The translations under genes and the position numbers were made by a program. From positions 17,546-24,785 of the forward strand of contig MGZO01000012.1 in assembly GCA_001802655.1 (NCBI GenBank): 7,240 nt of DNA, read 5' to 3'. The stretch comes from Hydrogenophilales bacterium RIFOXYD1_FULL_62_11 (lineage in GTDB: Bacteria; Pseudomonadota; Gammaproteobacteria; Burkholderiales; Thiobacillaceae). This document shows, in pieces, positions 1 to 6,276 of this stretch. Each line of letters starts with the position of its first letter. The stretch's first letter is position 1. The notes beneath the pieces are model-generated. The model made no database searches. It was not told the DNA's origin and saw only the letters and a program-made list of their open reading frames with translations.

Positions 1-279
1 ATCACCAGCGGCTTCAGCACGCCGGTGACCGTTGCCGCGGCCAACATCAATGGTGTGGCCAACGACGGCTTTACCTTCACCTACCAGGTCCCGAGCGATG
101 ACTGCTCGAACTTCGTGTCGGGCGCGGAAGGGGCTTTCTCCCGTATCGCAATCGCCGGCACCAACGTCAAGAACGTGCCCGCTGGCGACAATTCCATCTC
201 CGTGGCGGAGCTGGCTTCGTGCGGTGCAACTGCCACCGGCAACGCAAACGTGACCATCGCCCTGTCCCAGGGCCGCTGA
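1..279 (+). CDS. pilS: PilS-like type IVb major pilin, C-terminal part (5' end outside window)
   Basis: The open frame runs in from the left edge and ends at TGA 277-279, so only the last 92 residues are visible. The prepilin leader and hydrophobic helix would lie upstream of the window. The fragment is rich in Ala, Gly, Asn, Thr and Val, as in pilin beta-sheets. It has exactly two cysteines, at fragment residues 35 (PSDDCSNF) and 74 (LASCG). Type IVb pilins of the R64 PilS/toxin-coregulated pilus kind carry such a C-terminal disulfide pair bracketing the receptor-facing loop. In known systems PilS polymerises into the thin pilus that stabilises mating pairs in liquid. The gene immediately downstream is PilV-like, which supports the assignment. 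Without the N-terminus, a minor pilin remains possible. Confidence 0.75.
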   Translation: MTSGFSTPVTVAAANINGVANDGFTFTYQVPSDDCSNFVSGAEGAFSRIAIAGTNVKNVPAGDNSISVAELASCGATATGNANVTIALSQGR

Positions 280-313
280 GCGTAGTCGGCGCTGCATGGA
301 CACGGACGGACAG

Positions 314-1498
314 ATGAAAGCTGCCAAACCACGCCATCTGGCCGGGCGCCGGGGTCAGGAAGGGTACTTCCTGATCTCGGCGTTGTTTGCCCTTGCCATT
401 TTCGGTGCCATGGTGATGTGGGGCGCACGCCTCATGGACCGGCACATCCTGGTCGACCGAGCCAGGTCTGAAGGCGAGGCCTTCGGCCAGTTTGCCGTTG
501 GCCTGCGTGGATTCGTAGCGCGGGCTCAATCCGATGCCACGCTTATCCCGGGCGGGGCCATGACAGGTGTGAACTGGCTCAAGGCTCCATCTTGCGGCGG
601 CTTGGGCACCAACCCTGAGGAGGGCTTCGTTCCGTGTGGGTATCGCGGGATGACCTACGGATCCCTGTACTCGACGACCTTCACCCATAACGTGGTCACC
701 AATGCTATTGAAGCGCGCACCACCTTCCGGGTTCCGGCCCAAGGTGATGGACCGGCGAACTCGATCCTCTTGGCCGACCACCTCGTCAATACCGCCCTGG
801 CACAGCAGTCGTTACCCAACAACGGCATGTTCTTCACCGTGCTGGCCAACGTGGCGCCCACCGCCACAGGCCCGGTTCCATCGACCAGCCCTGCATTCGC
901 CAACCCGGGGGCAAACGCTGGCCGGGTTTTGATGGTCGTCAACAACGCGCCATCCAATGACATCTTCCTGAGGACCGACGGCACCAACCAGATGCTGGCG
1001 AACCTCAACATGGGCGGAGCATCGCTCGCCAACGCACGCGATGGCCGATTCACCGGCACCGTGCAGATCGATGACGGCCTGGTGGTGACCTCAGGAATGA
1101 GCGAGTTCCGCGAGGGTGTCACCACGCCTGACATCAATCTGACGGGTATCGGCAAGGCAGCTACCCAAGGCATCTACAGCGCCCAGGTCCTTGCTGGCGC
1201 GACCAGCTACACCGTGCCCAAGCCCGACTGCTCTCAGGTGGGTAACCGTCCTGCCATCTATGCCTCAATCCAGGGCACGGGCTCGATCAACAACGACGGA
1301 ACCTATCGCGGTGACGCCATCTACGACAGCCGCGTTGACGTGACGGACTTGGGCGCCAGCTGGCGCGTGGTCCCCGTGGTTCGCGGCACGCGGTTCGAGC
1401 TGCGCGATACCGGCGGCGGGATCGAGCTCAACAAGACCTTAACCAGTCCCTACAGCCCCACGGACATGCGCGTTGTCGCGATGGTCCGGTGCCAGTAA
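314..1498 (+). CDS. pilV: PilV-like type IVb minor (tip) pilin, fixed C-terminal domain
   Basis: Predicted 394-residue prepilin. A 17-residue basic leader ends in GRRGQEG, followed by a hydrophobic helix starting YFLIS, a type IV prepilin-peptidase site (cleavage after Gly17). Mature residue 5 is Ser, not the usual Glu. The middle (about 221-248) holds a DGTNQMLANLNMGG-type segment like the repeats of the R64 PilV constant region. The C-terminal part (KPDCSQ, DLGASWRV, final RCQ) resembles the variable tip domains of shufflon PilV proteins. Cysteines are at 94, 108, 306 and 393. In R64, PilV sits at the tip of the thin pilus and its C-terminus chooses recipients by their lipopolysaccharide. 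No alternative C-terminal cassettes and no invertase gene follow, so the tip looks fixed. I chose ATG 314 because it gives a short MK-type leader; an in-frame ATG at 296 adds six residues, and neither has a good ribosome binding site. Confidence 0.82.
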   Translation: MKAAKPRHLAGRRGQEGYFLISALFALAIFGAMVMWGARLMDRHILVDRARSEGEAFGQFAVGLRGFVARAQSDATLIPGGAMTGVNWLKAPSCGGLGTNPEEGFVPCGYRGMTYGSLYSTTFTHNVVTNAIEARTTFRVPAQGDGPANSILLADHLVNTALAQQSLPNNGMFFTVLANVAPTATGPVPSTSPAFANPGANAGRVLMVVNNAPSNDIFLRTDGTNQMLANLNMGGASLANARDGRFTGTVQIDDGLVVTSGMSEFREGVTTPDINLTGIGKAATQGIYSAQVLAGATSYTVPKPDCSQVGNRPAIYASIQGTGSINNDGTYRGDAIYDSRVDVTDLGASWRVVPVVRGTRFELRDTGGGIELNKTLTSPYSPTDMRVVAMVRCQ

Positions 1499-1533
1499 TC
1501 CCCTCAACTCGTCCGCTCGCCCTGGAGACCCGC

Positions 1534-2214
1534 GTGAAGATCAAACTCATCCTCGCAAGCCTGAGCTTGCTTGCAGTAGCAACATCGGCGGTGGCCCAGA
1601 ACCCCGTCCCGCCAGTGGACCCGAGACCGGTAACTGACACTGAGCCGGTCAAGGAGCCCGTTCAGCGAGATAACTACCAGGACTCCACGCTTGCTGGCGG
1701 TAGCGGCTTCGTTTTTCCGAAGAATGAGATCGACTATCCGGATCCGTGCATGACCAATCCGGCCAGCTGCGAAGACAGTGGTGGATCCGGTACCCCGCCG
1801 CCTCCGCCGCCCGAGCCGCCGACGGCGAGCATCACCACCGGATCCATGATGGGGTGCTGCGCGACGTCTGGGTTCGATGCCGAGTACACGCTCCATCTGG
1901 GCGCAACGGGAAGTGGCTCATCTTCCACGAACTGTAGTGCTGGCCCGACTTTCAACTGGCTAAATGGAGATGACCCTTCTGAGTACGAGATCCTGATCAC
2001 AACAATTGCGCCCCAATCGGGAAGCGTCTCGCCGAATACCTGGTACGACATGAAGAATGGCAAGACGTTGACCTGGAGGGCGACGCCTGCGTGGGATGGA
2101 GGTTCGGCTAGTCGAATGGTGAGCGGGCAGTTCCAGCTTCGCCATAAGCCGTCCGGCACGATCAATAAGGCGCACATGGACGTCGAGCTGAAGACCAACG
2201 CCGCCTGCTTCTGA
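1534..2214 (+). CDS. Secreted six-cysteine protein of unknown function, pilus-operon associated
   Basis: 226 residues starting at GTG 1534, chosen because GGAG lies about 8 bases upstream and a clear signal peptide begins there. A farther in-frame GTG at 1489 overlaps pilV and would bury the signal. Residues 1-21 (basic start, Leu/Ala core, end AVA) form a Sec signal with cleavage expected before Gln22. Residues 22-85 are low-complexity and rich in Pro, Asp and Glu. Residues 88-96 are a proline hinge (PPPPPPEPP). Residues 97-226 look like a compact beta domain ending in NAACF. Six cysteines (72, 79, 108, 109, 134, 225) would suit disulfides in the periplasm or outside the cell. It lies 35 bases after pilV and before a terminator, so it is probably co-expressed with the pilus genes. 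I do not recognise the family; a pilus accessory or surface protein is an inference from context only. Confidence 0.8.
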   Translation: MKIKLILASLSLLAVATSAVAQNPVPPVDPRPVTDTEPVKEPVQRDNYQDSTLAGGSGFVFPKNEIDYPDPCMTNPASCEDSGGSGTPPPPPPEPPTASITTGSMMGCCATSGFDAEYTLHLGATGSGSSSTNCSAGPTFNWLNGDDPSEYEILITTIAPQSGSVSPNTWYDMKNGKTLTWRATPAWDGGSASRMVSGQFQLRHKPSGTINKAHMDVELKTNAACF

Positions 2215-2228
2215 TCGTTCTTCACACG

Positions 2229-2280
2229 CCGCCGTCCAACCCGCCCTGAAATAGGCAAGGTTGGACGGCGGTTTGCGTTT
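2229..2280 (+). terminator. Rho-independent terminator closing the pilus operon
   Basis: A perfect 13-bp inverted repeat, 2229-2241 against 2259-2271 (left arm CCGCCGTCCAACC), with a 17-base loop, is followed by TTTGCGTTT. It starts 14 bases after the stop of the secreted-protein gene. The other strand has no T-tract after the hairpin, so it acts on the + strand. It separates the pilS-pilV operon from the transglycosylase-ATPase-RdgC operon. A promoter for that operon is therefore expected in the short space before 2326, unless readthrough supplies it. Confidence 0.88.
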
Positions 2281-2325
2281 GGATGCGCCATATAGTTCGT
2301 GCGGTCCAGAATTCCTACCGCACCG

Positions 2326-3120
2326 ATGACTGATGTCCCTGTTGATGTTCCTGCTTGCGTGGCGAAGGCCGCGGCCCACTATCGCGCTGACGGATCCCGC
2401 GTTCTGGCGCATGTACGCGCACGTGGCGGCAAAACGGGGGAGATTCGTGTACTGCCTTCCGGTGAGATCGAGGTCGGCCTCGCGCGAATCCCCGGCAAGG
2501 AGATTGCCGCGCTCAAGAGCGAGTCGATCAATCCCCGCAAGCTCGCCGACGACGACTGCCTGAACATCGCGATCGCTACGTACCTGCTGCAGCGCGATGC
2601 AATGGCCCCCGGGGCGGCAGCTGCGCCGGCGGCTGGCGCACCTGATGCGGCAATCTCGGCCCTTAGGGCCAAGGTGTCGGCATCAGCGTCGACGCCAGCC
2701 AAGTCCACCAAGGCTGCGCTGCCTGCCGCCGCGGCCGGGGTCGATGCCTGCACGGCCAGCGCCGCCGGTCGCTACGGGATCCCCCTTCCACTCTTCCAGG
2801 CCGTGCTGAAGACAGAAGGCGGTTGGGTTGGGCTGAAGAAGCGCAACACGAACGGGTCATACGACATGGGACCCGCCCAGATCAACACCATCCACCTTCC
2901 CGAGCTGGGCAAGTACGGCATCACCGAAGAGCAGCTGGTCAATGACCCGTGCACCAACCTGCACGTAGCGGCTTACCGGCTGCGTTTCGAGATCAACCGG
3001 GTCAAGGACTTCTGGCGCGGGGTGGGCAACTACCACTCCCGTACGCCCCACCTCAACCAGGCCTACCAGGGACGGGTTCGCAAGCACTTGGCCCGGATCA
3101 CCGGCAGCGCCAACCTCTAA
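2326..3120 (+). CDS. Tandem SLT-domain protein: degenerate plus active lytic transglycosylase
   Basis: 264 residues. The C-terminal half (about 140-262) is an SLT/VirB1-type lytic transglycosylase domain: catalytic Glu164 in KTEGG, the active-site strand YDMGPAQIN (179-187), Cys142 and Cys209, and YHSRTP. Such enzymes cleave the MurNAc-GlcNAc bond in peptidoglycan and make room for pili or secretion machines; PilT of the R64 thin-pilus cluster is one. Residues 9-90 are a second, degraded copy: with a constant offset of 131 residues, Cys11/Cys142, Gly34-35/Gly165-166, Gly51/Gly182 and Cys78/Cys209 coincide, but the catalytic Glu is Arg33. An Ala/Pro/Ser-rich linker (about 95-138) joins them. 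No signal peptide is visible, and an in-frame TAG at 2293-2295 rules out a much longer N-terminus. ATG 2326 was chosen over GTG 2299; the ribosome binding site is weak. It is 15 bases from the next gene, suggesting an operon. Confidence 0.85.
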   Translation: MTDVPVDVPACVAKAAAHYRADGSRVLAHVRARGGKTGEIRVLPSGEIEVGLARIPGKEIAALKSESINPRKLADDDCLNIAIATYLLQRDAMAPGAAAAPAAGAPDAAISALRAKVSASASTPAKSTKAALPAAAAGVDACTASAAGRYGIPLPLFQAVLKTEGGWVGLKKRNTNGSYDMGPAQINTIHLPELGKYGITEEQLVNDPCTNLHVAAYRLRFEINRVKDFWRGVGNYHSRTPHLNQAYQGRVRKHLARITGSANL

Positions 3121-3135
3121 TCGAATAAGGCAACC

Positions 3136-4248
3136 ATGAGCTACCTCGAGAACCTGCCCGTCATTCCCGCTGCACAGTGGCCGCGTATCCGCGACATCAG
3201 CATTCCCCTGGCTCGTGCAGACGGAGGCAACACGCTGCGAGCCGAGCTGGACAAGGCCATCTGCTTCGTAGGCGCCGCGCACGCTTACCGGCTGTGCAAC
3301 GGTGAATGCCCCGAGGGCTTCATCCGGACGCTTGACTTGGCCCGCACGGTCGATGCGCAGGTGGCCAAGGGTCACCGTCGCTTCCGCCTCAATAACGGCG
3401 GCATGACCTACCGCGCCCAGGTCGGCGCGAATGCTGAGCACCTGGACCTCCAACTGCGCGTGCTTCCCCAGGAAACGCCGGCGCTGTCCGCCCTGGACAT
3501 GGCAGCGGGTTGGCGCTCTCTGCTGCTGGACGACAGCCTGCTCAATGGCGGCCTGATCCTGGTCACGGCCCCGAATGGGCAGGGCAAGACCACCACGGCC
3601 TCGTCGATCGTGCGATCACGCCTGGAGCACTTCGGCGGAATGGCCAACACCGTGGAGGACCCCATCGAACTGCCGTTGCAGGGGGTGTGGAACCGCGGCC
3701 TCTGCTACCAGCGCCCGATCGACGATTCCGCCCGGGACCCGGGGGATGGCTACTACTACTCGATGCTCGATGCGTTGCGGCAGTTCCCTGCGATCAGCGG
3801 CGGCGGGACGATCCTGTTCGTGGGCGAGATCCGCGATGCCAAGACCGCCATCGAGACGCTCAAGGCCGCGATCAATGGGCACCTGGTGGTGGCCACCATG
3901 CACAGCAAGAGCATCCCCACGGCGTTGCGCCGCATCATCACCTTGGCCAGCGACCCGGTTTCGGGTGTCCAAAGTGATCTGGCCCGGGAGATGCTTTCGG
4001 ACTCCCTGCGCTGCGTGATCAGCCAACGCCTGAGCTGGCAGCTCGACCAGACAGGTTGGAGTGCGGCCAAGGTCGTCGGCCAGATCCTGTGGTCGGCGGG
4101 CTACCGGTCTGACGTAGCCCAGGCGTTGCGTGACCAGCCGCTGGACAGCCTGCACGAGCTGGCCACACGCCAGTCCGAGGACGTCCAGAAGTACGAGCAG
4201 GGTGGGCAGCCGGCCTCCATGCGCGCGGCCTTCCGCGGCAACGACTGA
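3136..4248 (+). CDS. PilT/VirB11-superfamily secretion ATPase
   Basis: 370 residues from ATG 3136 with AAGG five bases upstream. The motifs of hexameric type II/type IV secretion ATPases appear in order: RFRLN in the N-terminal domain (about 93-97), Walker A APNGQGKT (145-152, Lys151), Asp box TVEDPIEL (from 172), Walker B ILFVGEIRD (226-234, Glu231) and His box GHLVVATMHS (248-257). The order and VGEIRD motif are closest by eye to PilT (pilus retraction) and the DotB/TraJ branch. It is probably a cytoplasmic motor that powers retraction or extension of the conjugative pilus. The AIRNLIRE motif typical of chromosomal PilT is absent from the C-terminus, which instead ends in a charged tail (about 320-370). 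No PilB-type tetracysteine zinc site is present. It sits between the tandem SLT gene and the RdgC fusion with short gaps (15 and 19 bases), so all three are likely co-transcribed. Confidence 0.85.
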   Translation: MSYLENLPVIPAAQWPRIRDISIPLARADGGNTLRAELDKAICFVGAAHAYRLCNGECPEGFIRTLDLARTVDAQVAKGHRRFRLNNGGMTYRAQVGANAEHLDLQLRVLPQETPALSALDMAAGWRSLLLDDSLLNGGLILVTAPNGQGKTTTASSIVRSRLEHFGGMANTVEDPIELPLQGVWNRGLCYQRPIDDSARDPGDGYYYSMLDALRQFPAISGGGTILFVGEIRDAKTAIETLKAAINGHLVVATMHSKSIPTALRRIITLASDPVSGVQSDLAREMLSDSLRCVISQRLSWQLDQTGWSAAKVVGQILWSAGYRSDVAQALRDQPLDSLHELATRQSEDVQKYEQGGQPASMRAAFRGND

Positions 4249-4267
4249 CGGTAGGAAGGCAAGTCAC

Positions 4268-5506
4268 ATGTGGATCTCGCAGTTGAGTGTGTACGACCTG
4301 ACGCTCGCCACGCCGGCGATGTGGCCAGAACAGATGCAGGAGCACGCGCTGACCGACCCTGAGGCGGGTCTACGCAAGTCGGTAGGGTTCCTACTCGGTC
4401 CGACCGACAAGTTCGTGGAGAGCTATGAAAATCAGCACGCCTTCCTGGCCGCCCAGGCTGAGAGGCACCTCCCCAAGGACGCGGTAGAGCGCGAGGTGCG
4501 CAAACAGTTCAAGGCCGCCGACCTGGAAGATGAAGGTGCCCTCAAGAAAGCATGGGCCGAGGTCGAGCTGAAGATGCTGGGGACTGCGCCCGTGCGCGAG
4601 AAGCGCGTGCCCGCCGTGTTCGACGAACCGTCCGGTCGCCTGTACGTGTTCGGCCCGCCCAAGTTGGCAGAGGAAGTGGTGCTGCAGTGCTTACGCAATG
4701 CAACCGGGAGCGCACACGCCACCCCGATCCTGCCAAGCAAGGCGGTACAGCCGGAGCTGACGCGCTGGCTGGCCGAGAATGCGCTACCGGCTGGGTTCTT
4801 CCTGGGCAACTCGGCTGACCTGGAAGCGTCCGAGGAGGAGGGCGGCAAAGCAAGCTTCAAGGGTCGCAACCTTCGGTGCCCGGAGATCCTCAACCACCTG
4901 GAGCAAGGGGACCGCATCCTCAAGCTCGCCCTCAACTGGGGCGGTGGGGTCGAGTTCCAGATCACCCACAAGGGCGAGATCAAGTCCATCGGGCCACCGG
5001 AGTGCAAGATGAAGCCCCAGGACGCCTTCATCATCTGGCCCGACATCATGACCCAGGTGCCGGCGCTGTTCGACAGCATCATGGAGGCGCTGGGTGGCAC
5101 CAGGTCGATCGACTCGGGGGTACAGGTCGAAGAGCGTCCACCACCGCCGGCCACCATCGCCGTACTGGCCAGCGGAACGGGCGCGGACATCAGCAACTTC
5201 CACGCGCGCATGGAGACGCTCGTCTCACGCCGGGCCATCGGCGAGATCCTGGTGCCCGCTGTGCCCAACGATGTCCAGCGCAGCGCCGTGACATTCGCCA
5301 ACCAGAAGGGGATCCGCGTCACTTTTCTCCATGGCAAGGCGGATAAGGAGTCGCCATCAACTGCCAAGCTGCGCATTGCGCAGGTGCTGGCACGCAAGCC
5401 CAACGCCATCGTGGTGTTTGGTGAGTCTGAAGAGACGACTGCACTGGCCGGCGCGGGTCAGGCCGCGGGCATCACCCTGATGAGGCTCGACGCCAAGAGG
5501 GCGTAG
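4268..5506 (+). CDS. RdgC-family protein fused to a C-terminal Rossmann-like (SLOG/DUF2493-like) domain
   Basis: 412 residues from ATG 4268, chosen because AGGAAGG lies about 8 bases upstream; the frame is open farther upstream but overlaps the ATPase gene. Residues 1-277 follow E. coli RdgC (303 aa) along its length: WISQLSVYDL at the start, a LTRWL-x-AGF segment, EILNHLEQGDRILKLAL and the terminal SIMEALGG, which matches the end of E. coli RdgC (LIEALGG). RdgC forms a ring-shaped dimer that binds duplex DNA and limits RecA access. The usual N-terminal PPMG motif is missing (GFLLG instead), so this is a divergent member. After a proline linker (RPPPP, 290-294), residues 296-410 form an added alpha/beta domain: IAVLASGTGAD, a second strand near GEILVPA, then KPNAIVVFGES and QAAGITL. 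The strand order resembles the DUF2493/SLOG fold; the N-terminal half of a PurN-type formyltransferase is the alternative. A nucleotide ligand is inference. Confidence 0.8.
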   Translation: MWISQLSVYDLTLATPAMWPEQMQEHALTDPEAGLRKSVGFLLGPTDKFVESYENQHAFLAAQAERHLPKDAVEREVRKQFKAADLEDEGALKKAWAEVELKMLGTAPVREKRVPAVFDEPSGRLYVFGPPKLAEEVVLQCLRNATGSAHATPILPSKAVQPELTRWLAENALPAGFFLGNSADLEASEEEGGKASFKGRNLRCPEILNHLEQGDRILKLALNWGGGVEFQITHKGEIKSIGPPECKMKPQDAFIIWPDIMTQVPALFDSIMEALGGTRSIDSGVQVEERPPPPATIAVLASGTGADISNFHARMETLVSRRAIGEILVPAVPNDVQRSAVTFANQKGIRVTFLHGKADKESPSTAKLRIAQVLARKPNAIVVFGESEETTALAGAGQAAGITLMRLDAKRA

Positions 5507-5729
5507 CGGCCCCACCTCCGCGCACACGCATAGGCGCCGCGCACTTCGTCGGCGCTACTGCCGTGCGCGTACACCCAGAAAGAAACCTCTAACCCGGCTC
5601 CACTCGAGGCCGGTTACGGGACGTATTGACCGCGTGACGGCGGGAAAATGTCTGCGCGGGGTGATCAGGTGGTCGACCTCGCACCACCTTGGGCCCGGGC
5701 GTGAACCGGGCTTCTTTTTGGAGCCAACC
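5507..5729 (+). promoter_or_regulatory. Structured non-coding leader before the second transglycosylase operon (candidate attenuator or riboswitch)
   Basis: This 223-base gap has no convincing gene and is dense in inverted repeats. From left to right: GCGCCG/CGGCGC at 5534-5539/5550-5555; an 8-bp stem with one bulged C, TAACC-GGC against GCC-GGTTA, at 5590-5598/5609-5616; CCGCG/CGCGG at 5630-5634/5655-5659; AGGTGGT/ACCACCT at 5667-5673/5683-5689; and the terminator-like hairpin at 5693-5719 directly before the ribosome binding site. Several stems followed by a terminator touching a Shine-Dalgarno sequence is the layout of cis-acting leaders that decide between termination and readthrough. I do not recognise a known riboswitch class. 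It could instead be the processed end of the upstream operon plus a small RNA. I see no strong sigma-70 promoter in 5507-5590. Confidence 0.5.
5693..5719 (+). terminator. Terminator-like hairpin (putative attenuator) abutting a ribosome binding site
   Basis: GCCCGG (5693-5698) pairs perfectly with CCGGGC (5706-5711) across a 7-base loop, and TTCTTTTT follows at 5712-5719. The next bases, GGAG (5720-5723), are the Shine-Dalgarno sequence of the gene starting at ATG 5730. A terminator in this position would switch off the downstream operon unless an alternative upstream fold prevents it. The stem is short (6 bp) but all G-C. Confidence 0.65.
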
Positions 5730-6230
5730 ATGTTGCACAAGATACTCAGCGCCGGCGTACTGGCCGCGCTCTTCACCGTTACCACGCCCGCTCATGCCGG
5801 CCGGCTGCTCAGCGACCCACAAGACAGAGCCGAGTGCGTGACGCAGGCCGCTCGCACCTTCGGCATCCCCGAGCTTCCGATCTGGGTAATCCTGGATGTA
5901 GAGGGCGGGACGGTCGGCAAGGTGAGCTGGAACAGCAACAAGACCTACGACATCGGGCCGATGCAGGTGAACTCGATCTGGCTCAAGCACATCGCTCCCT
6001 ACGGGATCAGCGAGTCGCAGCTTCGCGACAACTTGTGCATGAACATCTATGTGGGAACGTGGATCTTCACCAAGGAACTGCAGCGCCATAAGACGTTGCC
6101 CAAGGCCTTGGCCTACTACCACTCGCCGACACCCAAGCATCAGCACCGGTACCTGGGGCTGATCCAGAAGGCCATCGAGTCCCGCGTCACCCGACTCAAG
6201 CGCGAACGCGCCACGGCCAGCAACGGGTAA
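5730..6230 (+). CDS. Secreted single-domain lytic transglycosylase (SLT/VirB1-like)
   Basis: 166 residues from ATG 5730, with GGAG six bases upstream. Residues 1-23 are a clear Sec signal peptide (MLHK, hydrophobic core, PAHA before Gly24), so it should act in the periplasm. The rest is one SLT domain: Cys36, catalytic Glu58 in DVEGG, YDIGPMQVN (73-81), Cys103 and YHSPTP. The Cys-to-Glu (22) and Cys-to-Cys (67) spacings are identical to those of the active domain of the tandem SLT protein at 2326-3120, so the two are paralogues. The usual role is local peptidoglycan cleavage to let a pilus or type IV secretion apparatus pass. It is the first gene after the structured leader, and the next gene follows after 46 bases. 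An upstream in-frame GTG at 5634 would place the signal peptide internally and cross the attenuator, so it is rejected as the start. Confidence 0.9.
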   Translation: MLHKILSAGVLAALFTVTTPAHAGRLLSDPQDRAECVTQAARTFGIPELPIWVILDVEGGTVGKVSWNSNKTYDIGPMQVNSIWLKHIAPYGISESQLRDNLCMNIYVGTWIFTKELQRHKTLPKALAYYHSPTPKHQHRYLGLIQKAIESRVTRLKRERATASNG

Positions 6231-6276
6231 CGGTGGGCCGCAGTCCAGCCCCATCTGCAACAAGCGAGGCCGCACC

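Noticed and set aside
167..781. Open - strand frame opposite pilS/pilV
   Set aside because: It crosses two well-supported + strand genes, and its translation shows no signal peptide, domain or motif.
1748..1768. CCAATCCGG inside the secreted-protein gene, matching part of the R64 shufflon recombination site (sfx)
   Set aside because: Only nine core bases agree, no inverted partner copy was seen, and it lies inside a well-formed coding frame.
2291..2296. TATAGT as a -10 promoter box for the operon starting at 2326
   Set aside because: The spacing suits a transcription start near 2303, but no acceptable -35 lies 16-18 bases upstream (the sequence there is the terminator arm). A promoter is expected in this gap, yet I cannot place it.
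4130..4267. Upstream extension of the RdgC-fusion frame to 4130
   Set aside because: It would overlap the ATPase gene by over 100 bases, while ATG 4268 has a strong ribosome binding site and its product starts like RdgC.
4432..5409. Long open frame on the - strand opposite the RdgC fusion
   Set aside because: Its product is Ser/Arg/Pro-rich with no recognisable motifs, typical of the antisense shadow of a GC-rich gene; the + strand frame has clear family matches.
5534..5555. GCGCCG/CGGCGC hairpin as a terminator for the RdgC-fusion operon
   Set aside because: No T-tract follows (TACTGCCG), so it is only noted as part of the structured gap.
5626..5700. Resemblance of the leader (GTGACGGCG, GGGAAAA, CGGGGTGA, CCACCTTGGGC) to the ZTP (pfl) riboswitch core
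   Set aside because: Fragments are similar but the conserved CUGGCG and CCGCCUGGGC elements are not intact, and the downstream genes are not purine or folate genes. A covariance-model search would settle it.
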